This document shows, piece by piece, positions 8,435 through 16,316 of a stretch of DNA of 64,000 nt. Source of the stretch: an uncultured Lachnospiraceae bacterium (GTDB lineage: Bacteria; Bacillota; Clostridia; Lachnospirales; Lachnospiraceae). The translations under genes were made by a program, and so were the position numbers. The notes below the pieces were generated by a model. The model made no database searches. It saw only the letters and a list, made by a program, of their open reading frames with translations, and was not told where the DNA came from. The stretch lies in assembly GCA_947632555.1 (NCBI GenBank), contig CANRPU010000003.1, positions 62,001-126,000 of the forward strand, in the 5' to 3' direction. Numbering within the stretch: the first letter of the stretch is position 1; the number at the start of each line of letters is the position of its first letter.

Positions 8435-9649
8435 ATGGCTTCGTACGGTTATGAAGCAGTGGATAAGACCGGAAAGATCGTAAAGGGCAGTATAGAAGCG
8501 GATAATGAGGAAAAGGCCAAAGCCGAGATCAAGCAGCAGGGCCTGACCTTAATGGAGATCAAGGCGCAGAGCGCCCTGACAAAAGATATCAATATTCAGA
8601 TCGGCGGCAAGCCCAAGCCCAGGGATCTGAGCGTGTTCTGCCGTCAGTTCGTGGCGATGACCAAGGCGGGAGTATCCATTCTGGAAGCCCTGCGCATGCT
8701 GAGCGAGCAGACGGAGAATCAGAAGCTGCGGGAAGCTACCGACGGCGTCCGCGTCAGCGTGGAAAAGGGAGAAACCCTGGCTCGTTCTCTGGCGGAATAT
8801 CCCAAGGTATTTCCCAGTCTTTTAGTGAACATGGTAGCCGCGGGAGAATCTTCGGGAAGTCTGGACGTGGCTCTGGAGCGTATGGCGGTGCAGTTTGAAA
8901 AGTCCGCCAAGACGAAATCCCTGGTAAAGAAGGCCATGATCTACCCTGCAGTACTCTGTATCGTCATGGTGGCGGTCGTTATCGTCATGCTGGTGGTGGT
9001 CATCCCCAACTACGTGAATATGTTCGCGGATATGGACGCGGAGCTGCCGGGCATCACCAAGGCGGTCATGGTGGCCAGCGATTTTATCATCGGTAAATGG
9101 TTCATTCTGGTGCCCGCCATTGTGGTGATCGTGCTGGCAATACGGGCTTTTGCCAAGACCGACGCGGGGCGGCATGTGTTCCACGGCCTGAAATTAAAGA
9201 TTCCCGCTATGAAGAATCTGGAAGTGAAATCCGCTTCCGCCATGATGGCCCGTACTCTGAGCACTCTAATGGCGGCGGGCGTTCCCCTTATCGAAGCGGT
9301 GGACATTGTGGCCAATACCATGGAGAACGTATATTTTAAAGAGGCGCTGGATAACTGCAAGAACGAGATCATCATCGGTCAGCCCCTGTCCCGTCCCCTG
9401 GAGGAATGCGGGCTCTTTCCTCCCATGGTCTACCATATGACCCGTATCGGCGAGGAAGCCGGCAATACGGAGGAAATGCTCACCAAGCTGGCGGACTATT
9501 ACGATGAAGAAGTGGAGATGGCGGTACAGTCCCTGATGGCCGCTATGGAGCCTGCCATTATCGTGGTCATGGCAGGTGTGGTAGGCGTCCTGATCGGAGC
9601 CTGCATGGCGCCCATGCTGTCCATGTATGAAGCGCTGGATAATCTGTAA
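8435..9649 (+). CDS. pilC: Type IV pilus inner-membrane platform protein PilC (GspF family)
   Basis: The 404-residue protein is the membrane platform that couples the PilB motor to pilin insertion. It has an N-terminal cytoplasmic segment, two repeated T2SSF domains (about residues 65-195 and 270-400, both starting with FCRQF- or MARTL-type helices), and membrane segments near residues 168-192, 218-238 and 370-395. The length is standard. AGGGGG lies a few bases before the ATG. It is separated from pilB by about 1.2 kb with a pseudogene, an unusual gap for two genes that normally sit close together. Confidence 0.93.
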   Translation: MASYGYEAVDKTGKIVKGSIEADNEEKAKAEIKQQGLTLMEIKAQSALTKDINIQIGGKPKPRDLSVFCRQFVAMTKAGVSILEALRMLSEQTENQKLREATDGVRVSVEKGETLARSLAEYPKVFPSLLVNMVAAGESSGSLDVALERMAVQFEKSAKTKSLVKKAMIYPAVLCIVMVAVVIVMLVVVIPNYVNMFADMDAELPGITKAVMVASDFIIGKWFILVPAIVVIVLAIRAFAKTDAGRHVFHGLKLKIPAMKNLEVKSASAMMARTLSTLMAAGVPLIEAVDIVANTMENVYFKEALDNCKNEIIIGQPLSRPLEECGLFPPMVYHMTRIGEEAGNTEEMLTKLADYYDEEVEMAVQSLMAAMEPAIIVVMAGVVGVLIGACMAPMLSMYEALDNL

Positions 9650-9664
9650 TACCCTGTATGAATT

Positions 9665-9686
9665 TGACGCCGGTAGGGCGGCGTTG
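9665..9686 (+). other. Stem-loop between pilC and the pilin gene
   Basis: ACGCCG (9667-9672) pairs perfectly with CGGCGT (9679-9684), extended by two wobble pairs, with a six-base loop. It is followed by an A-rich stretch and not by T, so it is not a terminator. A hairpin at this place could protect a processed pilin transcript and allow more pilin than platform protein. Confidence 0.45.
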
Positions 9687-9726
9687 AAGATAAAAAATAA
9701 AAGATTGTAAAAAGGAGAGAAGGTTT

Positions 9727-10197
9727 ATGAAAAAGGATAACAAAGGTTTTTCCCTGGTCGAGCTGATCATCGTTATTGCCATCATGGCAGTGCTGATCGG
9801 TGTACTGGCACCTACTTTTAGTAAGTACGTAGAGCAGTCCAGACGTTCCACCGACATTACCAATGCAGAAGAGATCAGAACTGCAATCGAAGCGGATTTG
9901 GCGGACGGAAATATTTCTGGTGCCCATAGCGGAGCTACATTGAATAGCTGGGGAACTGACGGATATACAAAACCTACTGCTTCCGGTGCAGCAGCAATTG
10001 AGATTTCCTCTATTGAGAATATTCCCACCGTTCGTGGCAGCTTGGTTACAGGTTCTACCGCCGTCTTTACAGCTGATTACGATGCAACTACTGGTGTAGT
10101 TAATGTTAAAATAGGCGGGTATAATTTATCAGATCCTGATCATGCGGAAGCTTATAAAGCAGGTGATCCAGTTCCTGGCACTCCTGCTGGACCGTAA
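9727..10197 (+). CDS. Type IV pilin, probable major subunit
   Basis: The 156-residue protein starts with a class III signal: a short basic leader ending in Gly7, then Phe8 and the hydrophobic helix FSLVELIIVIAIMAVLIG, with Glu at position 5 of the mature protein. Prepilin peptidase, encoded next, would cut after Gly7. The remaining 120 residues are Thr, Ser, Ala and Gly rich and end in PVPGTPAGP. An AAGGAGAGAAGG ribosome binding site is strong. Its small size and position make it the likely major pilin. The region coding for the mature globular part is visibly more A+T rich than its neighbours, which fits diversifying or exchanged pilin sequence. Confidence 0.85.
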   Translation: MKKDNKGFSLVELIIVIAIMAVLIGVLAPTFSKYVEQSRRSTDITNAEEIRTAIEADLADGNISGAHSGATLNSWGTDGYTKPTASGAAAIEISSIENIPTVRGSLVTGSTAVFTADYDATTGVVNVKIGGYNLSDPDHAEAYKAGDPVPGTPAGP

Positions 10198-10233
10198 GCA
10201 AGGCGTAATCAATAACTCTGAAAGGTACCTCCC

Positions 10234-11010
10234 ATGTATGACAATATCCCTACATTGCTGATAATCGCATTCTATATGGTAGTATTCCTTTACGGCAGCG
10301 CCATCGGCAGCTTTGTCAACGTGTGCGTCATGCGGATTCCCCGTAAGGAGAACATCGTAAATGCCCGTTCCCATTGCGAGGACTGCGGCTACCAGTTAAA
10401 GTGGTACGACCTGATCCCGATTTTCAGCTATCTGTGCCTGGGAGGCCGATGCAGGAAATGTAAAAAGAGAATATCCCCTCAGCACCTCTATATAGAGGTG
10501 CTGAACGGGGCTCTCTATGTATTGATCTTTATTGTCTGCGGTATAGGCTTGGAGGCCCTACTCTTCTGCCTGGCAGGCAGCGCGCTTTTGATCTTAAGTT
10601 TGATTGACTGGAAGACCTATGAGATACCGGTGGGATGCAATATCTTCATCGGCTTTTTGGGCGTTATCAGGGCAGTATACGACTGGGAACATATATGGCA
10701 GTACATAATCGGCTTTTTTTCGGTCAGCGTATTTCTGCTCATTTTGTACAAATGCACCGGCGGCCGCGCCATCGGCGGCGGTGACATCAAGCTCATGGCG
10801 GCCTGCGGCCTGCTTCTGGGCTGGAAATTGATTATTCTGGCATTTTTGATCGGATGTATCGCGGGCGCGGTGATCCATCTTGTCCGAATGAAGGTTTCGG
10901 GCGAGAGCCATGTGCTCGCCATGGGGCCTTACCTTTCCGTTGGGGTTATGGCGGCCGCCCTTTGGGGAAACCGGTTCCTGTCCTGGTATTTGGGCGTCAT
11001 GGGACTTTAA
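10234..11010 (+). CDS. pilD: Prepilin peptidase (type IV leader peptidase and N-methyltransferase)
   Basis: A 258-residue membrane aspartyl protease that removes prepilin leaders and methylates the new N-terminus. It begins with a membrane helix and GSFVNV, then a cytoplasmic loop with two CxxC pairs (Cys48, Cys51, Cys73, Cys76) that bind zinc in the bifunctional enzymes. The two catalytic aspartates are Asp125 in LIDWKTYEIP and Asp184 in GGGDIKLMAACG. Several further membrane helices follow. The presence of the cysteine loop argues that methyltransferase activity is retained. Its substrates should be the pilin just upstream and the other prepilins downstream in the operon. Confidence 0.93.
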   Translation: MYDNIPTLLIIAFYMVVFLYGSAIGSFVNVCVMRIPRKENIVNARSHCEDCGYQLKWYDLIPIFSYLCLGGRCRKCKKRISPQHLYIEVLNGALYVLIFIVCGIGLEALLFCLAGSALLILSLIDWKTYEIPVGCNIFIGFLGVIRAVYDWEHIWQYIIGFFSVSVFLLILYKCTGGRAIGGGDIKLMAACGLLLGWKLIILAFLIGCIAGAVIHLVRMKVSGESHVLAMGPYLSVGVMAAALWGNRFLSWYLGVMGL

Positions 11011-11052
11011 CATTATCACGACGGATAAAAAGGGTGTAAGAAAGGGGAGGCT

Positions 11053-12855
11053 ATGGCAAAAATACTGACCATAGAAATAGGAAACGCTTTAACCAGGATC
11101 TGTGAAATGGACTTTCGGGTAAAAAACCCGAAGATATATAAATATCTGAGCGTGCCTACACCCCAGGGGGCCGTTGAGGACGGCTTTCTGACGGGAGGAG
11201 TGGAATTTGCCGCTTCGGTGCGCAAGGCTTTGAATGAGAATAAGATCAAGACCAAGCAGACTGTCTTCTCGGTGACGTCCAGCAAGATAGCCACCAGAGA
11301 AGTGATGGTGCCCGTGGTCAAAACGAATCAGATAGACGGTATGATAAAGGCCAACGCCTCGGATTATTTCCCCATCGACCTGTCCGAGTACGAACTGGCC
11401 CATCTGGTGCTGGGCACAGAGAAGTCCGAGAGCCAGGGGGATCGTTACAAGGCGCTGGTCATGGCGGCCGGTAAAAACCTGATCTCCGGCTATGAAAACT
11501 TCGCGAAGCTCTGCGGTCTGCAGATGGTTTCCCTGGACTATTCGGGAAACAGCGTATTCCAGCTCATGAAGAACGAGTGCGGAGAAGAAGCGGAAATGGT
11601 GCTCAAAGTGGAAGAGCATACCGCTTTTGCCAGCGTGATTTCGGCGCAGAGCCTGGTGCTGCAGAGAAATCTGGCTTACGGCGTGGATTCCGCGGTGCAG
11701 GCGCTGATGAACGCCAAGGCTTTTGAAGAGGACAACTACAAGGATGCGCTGGAACTGATGAAGCGCAAGACCTGTATCAAACTTTCCGTGAGCGGCAGTG
11801 TAAAGCCGGTGGAAGACGGCGAGGAAGAGGTAGAAGATTTTGATGACATGGATGACAGCGAAAAAATGCTGGCGGCCAAGCAGGAGATCGCGGAAGCCTT
11901 AATGCCTCTTATAGCCAATGTGGGCCGTGTAGTGGATCTGTACAATTCCAAGAATGTGGAATCACCGATCAAACATATCCGCCTGGTAGGACTGGGCAGC
12001 GATATCAGCGGCCTTTCCAAACTCTTTACCAACGAACTGGGCATCCACACCACGGTAATGAGCAAGTTTGAATCGGTAAACTGGCCCAAGAGCAGCGGGG
12101 AAGGCAACCCTGGACGTTATATCGCCTGTATCGGCGCCGGGATCGCGCCGGTGGGCTTTATCAGTGAGGAAAAGAAAAAATCCAACAGTAAGGATGTAAA
12201 TTATAAGAACGTAACCATATTGGCGGGATTGTTTTTCGTAGCGGCAAGCGCGGCTCTGGCGGTATTGGGCATGACGAGGTACAACGAGGTCAAGGCTGAG
12301 GAGGCCCGCCTGCAGCGACTGGAAGCCACTTACGCTCCCGCTGAGTCCGTATATCATCAGTATAATAATCTGACGGCTCTGTTTAATGAGGTACGGGCAG
12401 GTTACCGGATGACGGAATCGCCCAACGACGGACTGCTGGATTTCCTGACGGAACTGGAGGAAAAGCTGCCCGCGGACGCTTTGGTGAGGGATTTCGCTTC
12501 CAATGATACCCAGGCTGTTATCACGCTGGAAGTATCGGATATGGAGGAAGCTGCCAAAGTCATTCAGACCATGAGGGAATTTACAAGTCTGATGACGGTG
12601 TCCGTGGCGGGGGTCAGCACGGAGGAAGTAAAGACCGAGGATGTGAATGCCTCTCAGGCGGAAACAGGCGGTGAAGAGAACGGAGCGGCCCAGGAAGAGG
12701 GCGGCGAAGAGAACGGGACAACCCCGGAAGAAGGCGGCGCCGCTTCGCAGGGAGAAGAGGCGGAAAGCGTAACGAGAGTGGTGTTCAGTCTGGTATGCCA
12801 GTACTGGCCTAAGGTAGTGGAAGAACCTACGGCGGAAACCGTTGTGGTAGAATAG
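11053..12855 (+). CDS. pilM: PilM-PilN fusion, pilus alignment complex protein
   Basis: The 600-residue protein joins two pilus proteins that are usually separate. Residues 1 to about 375 have the actin-like PilM fold signature (MAKILTIEIGNALTRI start, long ATPase-like domain ending GRYIACIGAGIA). A linker with KKK then leads to a membrane helix at about 387-407 and a PilN-like periplasmic-type part with a coiled segment (410-430), a compact domain, and a low-complexity Glu/Gly-rich insert (about 543-577). In separate systems PilM binds the cytoplasmic N-terminus of PilN, so a fusion keeps the partners linked. AAGGGGAGG precedes the start. Followed 10 bases later by the PilO-like gene. Confidence 0.8.
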   Translation: MAKILTIEIGNALTRICEMDFRVKNPKIYKYLSVPTPQGAVEDGFLTGGVEFAASVRKALNENKIKTKQTVFSVTSSKIATREVMVPVVKTNQIDGMIKANASDYFPIDLSEYELAHLVLGTEKSESQGDRYKALVMAAGKNLISGYENFAKLCGLQMVSLDYSGNSVFQLMKNECGEEAEMVLKVEEHTAFASVISAQSLVLQRNLAYGVDSAVQALMNAKAFEEDNYKDALELMKRKTCIKLSVSGSVKPVEDGEEEVEDFDDMDDSEKMLAAKQEIAEALMPLIANVGRVVDLYNSKNVESPIKHIRLVGLGSDISGLSKLFTNELGIHTTVMSKFESVNWPKSSGEGNPGRYIACIGAGIAPVGFISEEKKKSNSKDVNYKNVTILAGLFFVAASAALAVLGMTRYNEVKAEEARLQRLEATYAPAESVYHQYNNLTALFNEVRAGYRMTESPNDGLLDFLTELEEKLPADALVRDFASNDTQAVITLEVSDMEEAAKVIQTMREFTSLMTVSVAGVSTEEVKTEDVNASQAETGGEENGAAQEEGGEENGTTPEEGGAASQGEEAESVTRVVFSLVCQYWPKVVEEPTAETVVVE

Positions 12856-12865
12856 GAGGCGCGGC

Positions 12866-13549
12866 ATGAAGGACATTACACCCAAGAAAATGATGTTATA
12901 TGTGGTCCTGCTGGGCGCGATCCTGTTAGCAGGCGTATATTTCCTGGTATACAAATCATACATTGACAAAGCGGAGGCTCTGGAACGTTCCAATGTGGCC
13001 TTAAATGAGCGCGTAAAAGAATTAAAAGAATATTATGATAATATGGAGTCCTATAATCAGGAGATCGCGGCCATGCAGGAAGAGATCCGCGGTACGCTGG
13101 ATCTTTTTCCAGCGGATGTGATGGAAGAGGATATGATCGTACTGGCGCTGGATACCATGAAGACCGCGGCGGTGGATTATACCAACATCAATATCGGTGA
13201 TAGAGAGGCTCTCCGCAGTATCCCCGCGGCTACCGTACAGGCGGCTGGCATGGAGGAACTTCAGCTGGAGCTGGCTTACATAGAGCGGAAGGGCACCTAT
13301 GTCAATACCACCAACTATCAGAATCTGAAGGACTGCGTCAAGACCATCAACGACAGTGACAACCGGGTGGCGATCACCAATATTTCTTACAGCAGAAACG
13401 AGGAAACCGGTGAACTCGCCGGTACTATCCAGGTATCCTTTTACTATGTGCTCGGCACCGGCAAACCTTATGTGCCGCAGGATCTGGCGGAATACGCCAG
13501 CGGTCTGGCTGAGCTTTTCGGCATAGCGCATCCCGCGCAGGAGGAATAA
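12866..13549 (+). CDS. pilO: PilO-like pilus assembly protein
   Basis: A 227-residue bitopic membrane protein: a short cytoplasmic N-terminus, a membrane helix at about residues 10-28, a coiled-coil (30-70) and a small alpha-beta domain outside the membrane. This is the architecture of PilO, which pairs with PilN to form the alignment complex between the ATPase-platform machine and the outside. Sequence identity to known PilO is not obvious by eye; the call rests on the architecture and on its position directly after the PilM-PilN fusion. GGAGG is seven bases before the ATG. Confidence 0.7.
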   Translation: MKDITPKKMMLYVVLLGAILLAGVYFLVYKSYIDKAEALERSNVALNERVKELKEYYDNMESYNQEIAAMQEEIRGTLDLFPADVMEEDMIVLALDTMKTAAVDYTNINIGDREALRSIPAATVQAAGMEELQLELAYIERKGTYVNTTNYQNLKDCVKTINDSDNRVAITNISYSRNEETGELAGTIQVSFYYVLGTGKPYVPQDLAEYASGLAELFGIAHPAQEE

Positions 13550-13552
13550 ATT

Positions 13553-14980
13553 TTGAAAGCGGAGCTTCCCATCAGGAAAAGGCAGGAAAAAAAGCGTAAA
13601 CTGAATAACCGGGGAATGAGCCTGATCGAGATTTTGGTGGCGATCATGATCCTGACGGTTGTGACCGGACCTCTGCTGCATTCCTTTGTGACGGCGATCA
13701 AGCTCAATGCCAAAGCGAAGGAGAAGCAGCGGGTGACCACGGCGGCTCAGAGTATCATGGAGGGCTTTAAGGCGTATACGCTGGAGGAACTCTGTCTGCA
13801 GTTTTATAACAGCCAGGGTATAGATGATCCTTCTCCTGACACCGGTCTGTTCTATGTGGTGGCAAACGCCCACAGAGTACAGGAAGTTGACAATGCGGGC
13901 GCGCCCCATTCCAGCATTACCACTGTACCGGACGGCGAAGGCACCGTGACCAAGTTTACGCCCAGTATAGACAATCGCTATACGTTTTCTCTGCAGGGCG
14001 TGAACTTTGAAGGAAAGCTGTATGACGCCAAAGTGGAGCTGACGGCGGACATGGCCGCGGATATGGCTGCCATTCCTACGGTGAAGAATCTGGCTTCCAT
14101 CGAGGATTTTGACGTGGATACTACTGCCATGTATGATCAGGAGAATCCCAATGTGGATTCCGAAGCTTTCGGGGCCATCGCGGAGTGGATTTTGGCGAAT
14201 GATAGCAGCTGGAAGGTATCCGATCTGATGTCCTGGAATGATAAGCTGCAGGAGGAGGATATCAGAAACACCCTGATGGAGAATCTGCGGGTTGAGGAGA
14301 AAGTCATTGAACTGGAAGTAGAGAATGGTACCAATAAGGTAACTGTAAAGACAAAATACAGCTGGTCCGTAGAGGCGTGCGATATTCCTTATCTGAACGA
14401 TGCCGGAGAAGAACAAGATTATCATCGTAACGCTGTTTCAAGCCAGTCTTCCTATTATAATCCTTCTACCGGAGTTGTTTACGCGCCCTGGGGAGATACC
14501 AGCGGGGCTGTGGTGCAGATATACCCTACAGAGGAAACCAAGGATTCCAGCAAGCTGAAGACGATTTCCTTCTGTTATTATCCGGCGTATGATTATGAAG
14601 GCTGCGGCATTTCTACTTCGGGCGTGAGCATACCCAAAGAAACGATCACGGTCTTACGCTCCGGTCAGGCGGTCAACGTATCCCTGATCAAGCAGAAGAA
14701 CCCCTCCGTTTCCTCAGAGGTGGAGCTCCGCACGCTGGAGGAGGCGTATAAGGGAAATGTCAGCGTGACACAGAACGGCTGGGGCCCGGACGTTACTTTT
14801 GACGGCGGCAATATGGATGAGAATCTGGCGGATGATATCACGCCGTCGGGGGATATGATCGACGAGAAACCGAAGGTGCTGATCTACACGGTGAAAGTGT
14901 CCGTATACGCGGACGGAGAAGCCGCTGCCGGATATACGGGAGAACCCCTGGTGGTTCTGAACGGTACTATGTATGATTAG
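13553..14980 (+). CDS. Large prepilin-like minor pilin, 475 residues
   Basis: The product has a 21-residue basic leader ending in NNRG, then MSLIEILVAIMILTVVTGP, a typical prepilin helix with Glu5. Cleavage after Gly21 is predicted. The rest is a long exported domain without cysteines in recognisable pattern. At 475 residues it is far longer than a normal minor pilin; the helix resembles PilV/PilI types. It uses a TTG start at 13553, supported by CAGGAGGAAT eight bases upstream and by the lack of any nearby ATG before the leader. It follows the PilO-like gene by three bases and is probably translationally linked to it. Confidence 0.75.
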   Translation: MKAELPIRKRQEKKRKLNNRGMSLIEILVAIMILTVVTGPLLHSFVTAIKLNAKAKEKQRVTTAAQSIMEGFKAYTLEELCLQFYNSQGIDDPSPDTGLFYVVANAHRVQEVDNAGAPHSSITTVPDGEGTVTKFTPSIDNRYTFSLQGVNFEGKLYDAKVELTADMAADMAAIPTVKNLASIEDFDVDTTAMYDQENPNVDSEAFGAIAEWILANDSSWKVSDLMSWNDKLQEEDIRNTLMENLRVEEKVIELEVENGTNKVTVKTKYSWSVEACDIPYLNDAGEEQDYHRNAVSSQSSYYNPSTGVVYAPWGDTSGAVVQIYPTEETKDSSKLKTISFCYYPAYDYEGCGISTSGVSIPKETITVLRSGQAVNVSLIKQKNPSVSSEVELRTLEEAYKGNVSVTQNGWGPDVTFDGGNMDENLADDITPSGDMIDEKPKVLIYTVKVSVYADGEAAAGYTGEPLVVLNGTMYD

Positions 14981-14991
14981 AGGGATGAGAT

Positions 14992-15744
14992 ATGCGGAAT
15001 CGGAGAAAACAGAGTAAACTGAATAACGCCGGAACCGCGCTGATTACCGCCATTGTGGTGGTAGCGTTCGTGACGATCCTGGCCACCACCATTCTCTATG
15101 TGGCGGGCAGAAACTACTATGTAAAAGTGACCGACCTGCGCACGAAGGAAAGTTTTTATGAGGCCGAAACCGGTCTGGAGGAGATAAAGGCGGCGCTGGC
15201 AGTGGAGGTCAGCAGGGCCAGTATGGTGGCGTACCAGTATGTGATGGAGCATCACGCGGGTATGGACGAAGCGGCGCTGGAAGCCGCTTTTAACGAAAAA
15301 TTCTTTGAGGCGCTGACGGATAACTGGGATGCGGATGTGCGTTCCTGTGTGGGACTGAACACCGGGGATCCCATTCTGCTTGAAAATTATCTGGCGTATA
15401 TCAGGAGCAATACCGATGCAGTATACAGCGAGGGCAGCAATAAGATCTGGCTGGAAGGATCGGCCTCTCAGCTGGGCAAGATCCTCTGGGAGTCTACCGC
15501 GCAGCCGGACGGCAGCATGGAAAAGAATGAATATGCTACGCTGTATGGCGTCAATCTGCGGTATACCAGCGCGGACGGCTATACTACCGTGATCTCCACG
15601 GATTATATGCTGTTTCCGCCAAAGATCAACTGGACTTTTGAGGAAGAGCCGGAAGACCCTTCCGCTTCACCGGAGCCTGCTTCGGAAGTAGCGGAAGTCA
15701 ATCTTTCACAATGTGTCCAGTATGCCAACTGGGTAAAGAAGTAA
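14992..15744 (+). CDS. PilX-like minor pseudopilin
   Basis: A 250-residue protein with a basic N-terminus followed by a hydrophobic helix (NNAGTALITAIVVVAFVTIL) and then NYYVKVTDLRTKESFYEAETGLEEI. This is the pattern of PilX or GspK-type minor pilins, in which the YEAE segment after the helix is typical. The processing site is Ala-Gly-Thr and the usual Glu5 is absent, as in GspK and PilX family members that sit at the pilus tip. The C-terminal tail is acidic and Pro/Ser rich before a short Cys-containing end. Closely spaced within the pilus operon. Confidence 0.65.
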   Translation: MRNRRKQSKLNNAGTALITAIVVVAFVTILATTILYVAGRNYYVKVTDLRTKESFYEAETGLEEIKAALAVEVSRASMVAYQYVMEHHAGMDEAALEAAFNEKFFEALTDNWDADVRSCVGLNTGDPILLENYLAYIRSNTDAVYSEGSNKIWLEGSASQLGKILWESTAQPDGSMEKNEYATLYGVNLRYTSADGYTTVISTDYMLFPPKINWTFEEEPEDPSASPEPASEVAEVNLSQCVQYANWVKK

Positions 15745-15754
15745 GGGGATGCTT

Positions 15755-16300
15755 ATGAGATTATCTGGGAAAAGGGACAATCGGGGACTGTCGCTGGTGG
15801 AGCTGATCATCGTGCTGGCGATCATGGCGGTACTGACCGGCGCGGTGAGTATCGGCGTAAACCTTGTTACCAATAAGGCCGTGGACAAATGCGCTACGCA
15901 GCTGAAAGCGTCCATACAGAGCGCCCGCGTCACCACCATGGGCAAGTTCCGTACCTACCTGAGGATCTATATGACAACTGACGGGGTGTGCATTGAGGAA
16001 ATCGTGAGCACCTTAAATAACGCGGCGGACGAGAGTACCACGGATTCAGTCAAGCAGGTGTTTACAGGGGATGCCAATGTCACGGTCAGGTTTCAGCTGA
16101 ATGACGGCAGCTGGTATCCGCTGGGCGATGCTTCCAATCCGCTGATCCTGGAATTTGACCGCAGCAGCGGCGCGTTAAAGCAGTTTCCCGCAGGAAGCCC
16201 TTATGCGGGAAAATACTGTGTAGCAATAGAGATCAGTAAAGGAAGCAGGATCAAGACTTTAAAACTGGCGTATTTAACCGGCAAGGTAACGATGGAATGA
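15755..16300 (+). CDS. Prepilin-like minor pilin (GspH/PilE type)
   Basis: A 181-residue prepilin: MRLSGKRDNRG leader, then LSLVELIIVLAIMAVLTG with Glu5. Cleavage after Gly11 is expected. The exported domain is about 150 residues, a normal size. Two ATG codons are available at 15749 and 15755; the second is chosen because the AAGGGG ribosome binding site at 15743-15748 is directly against the first but six bases from the second. The stop of the previous gene lies within this binding site region, so the two genes are tightly coupled. Confidence 0.8.
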   Translation: MRLSGKRDNRGLSLVELIIVLAIMAVLTGAVSIGVNLVTNKAVDKCATQLKASIQSARVTTMGKFRTYLRIYMTTDGVCIEEIVSTLNNAADESTTDSVKQVFTGDANVTVRFQLNDGSWYPLGDASNPLILEFDRSSGALKQFPAGSPYAGKYCVAIEISKGSRIKTLKLAYLTGKVTME

Positions 16301-16316
16301 CCTGGGAGGAGGAAAT

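Noticed and set aside
13022..14425. Minus-strand frame of 467 codons opposite the PilO and minor pilin genes
   Set aside because: No domain or start signal; both plus-strand genes have good starts and prepilin or membrane features.
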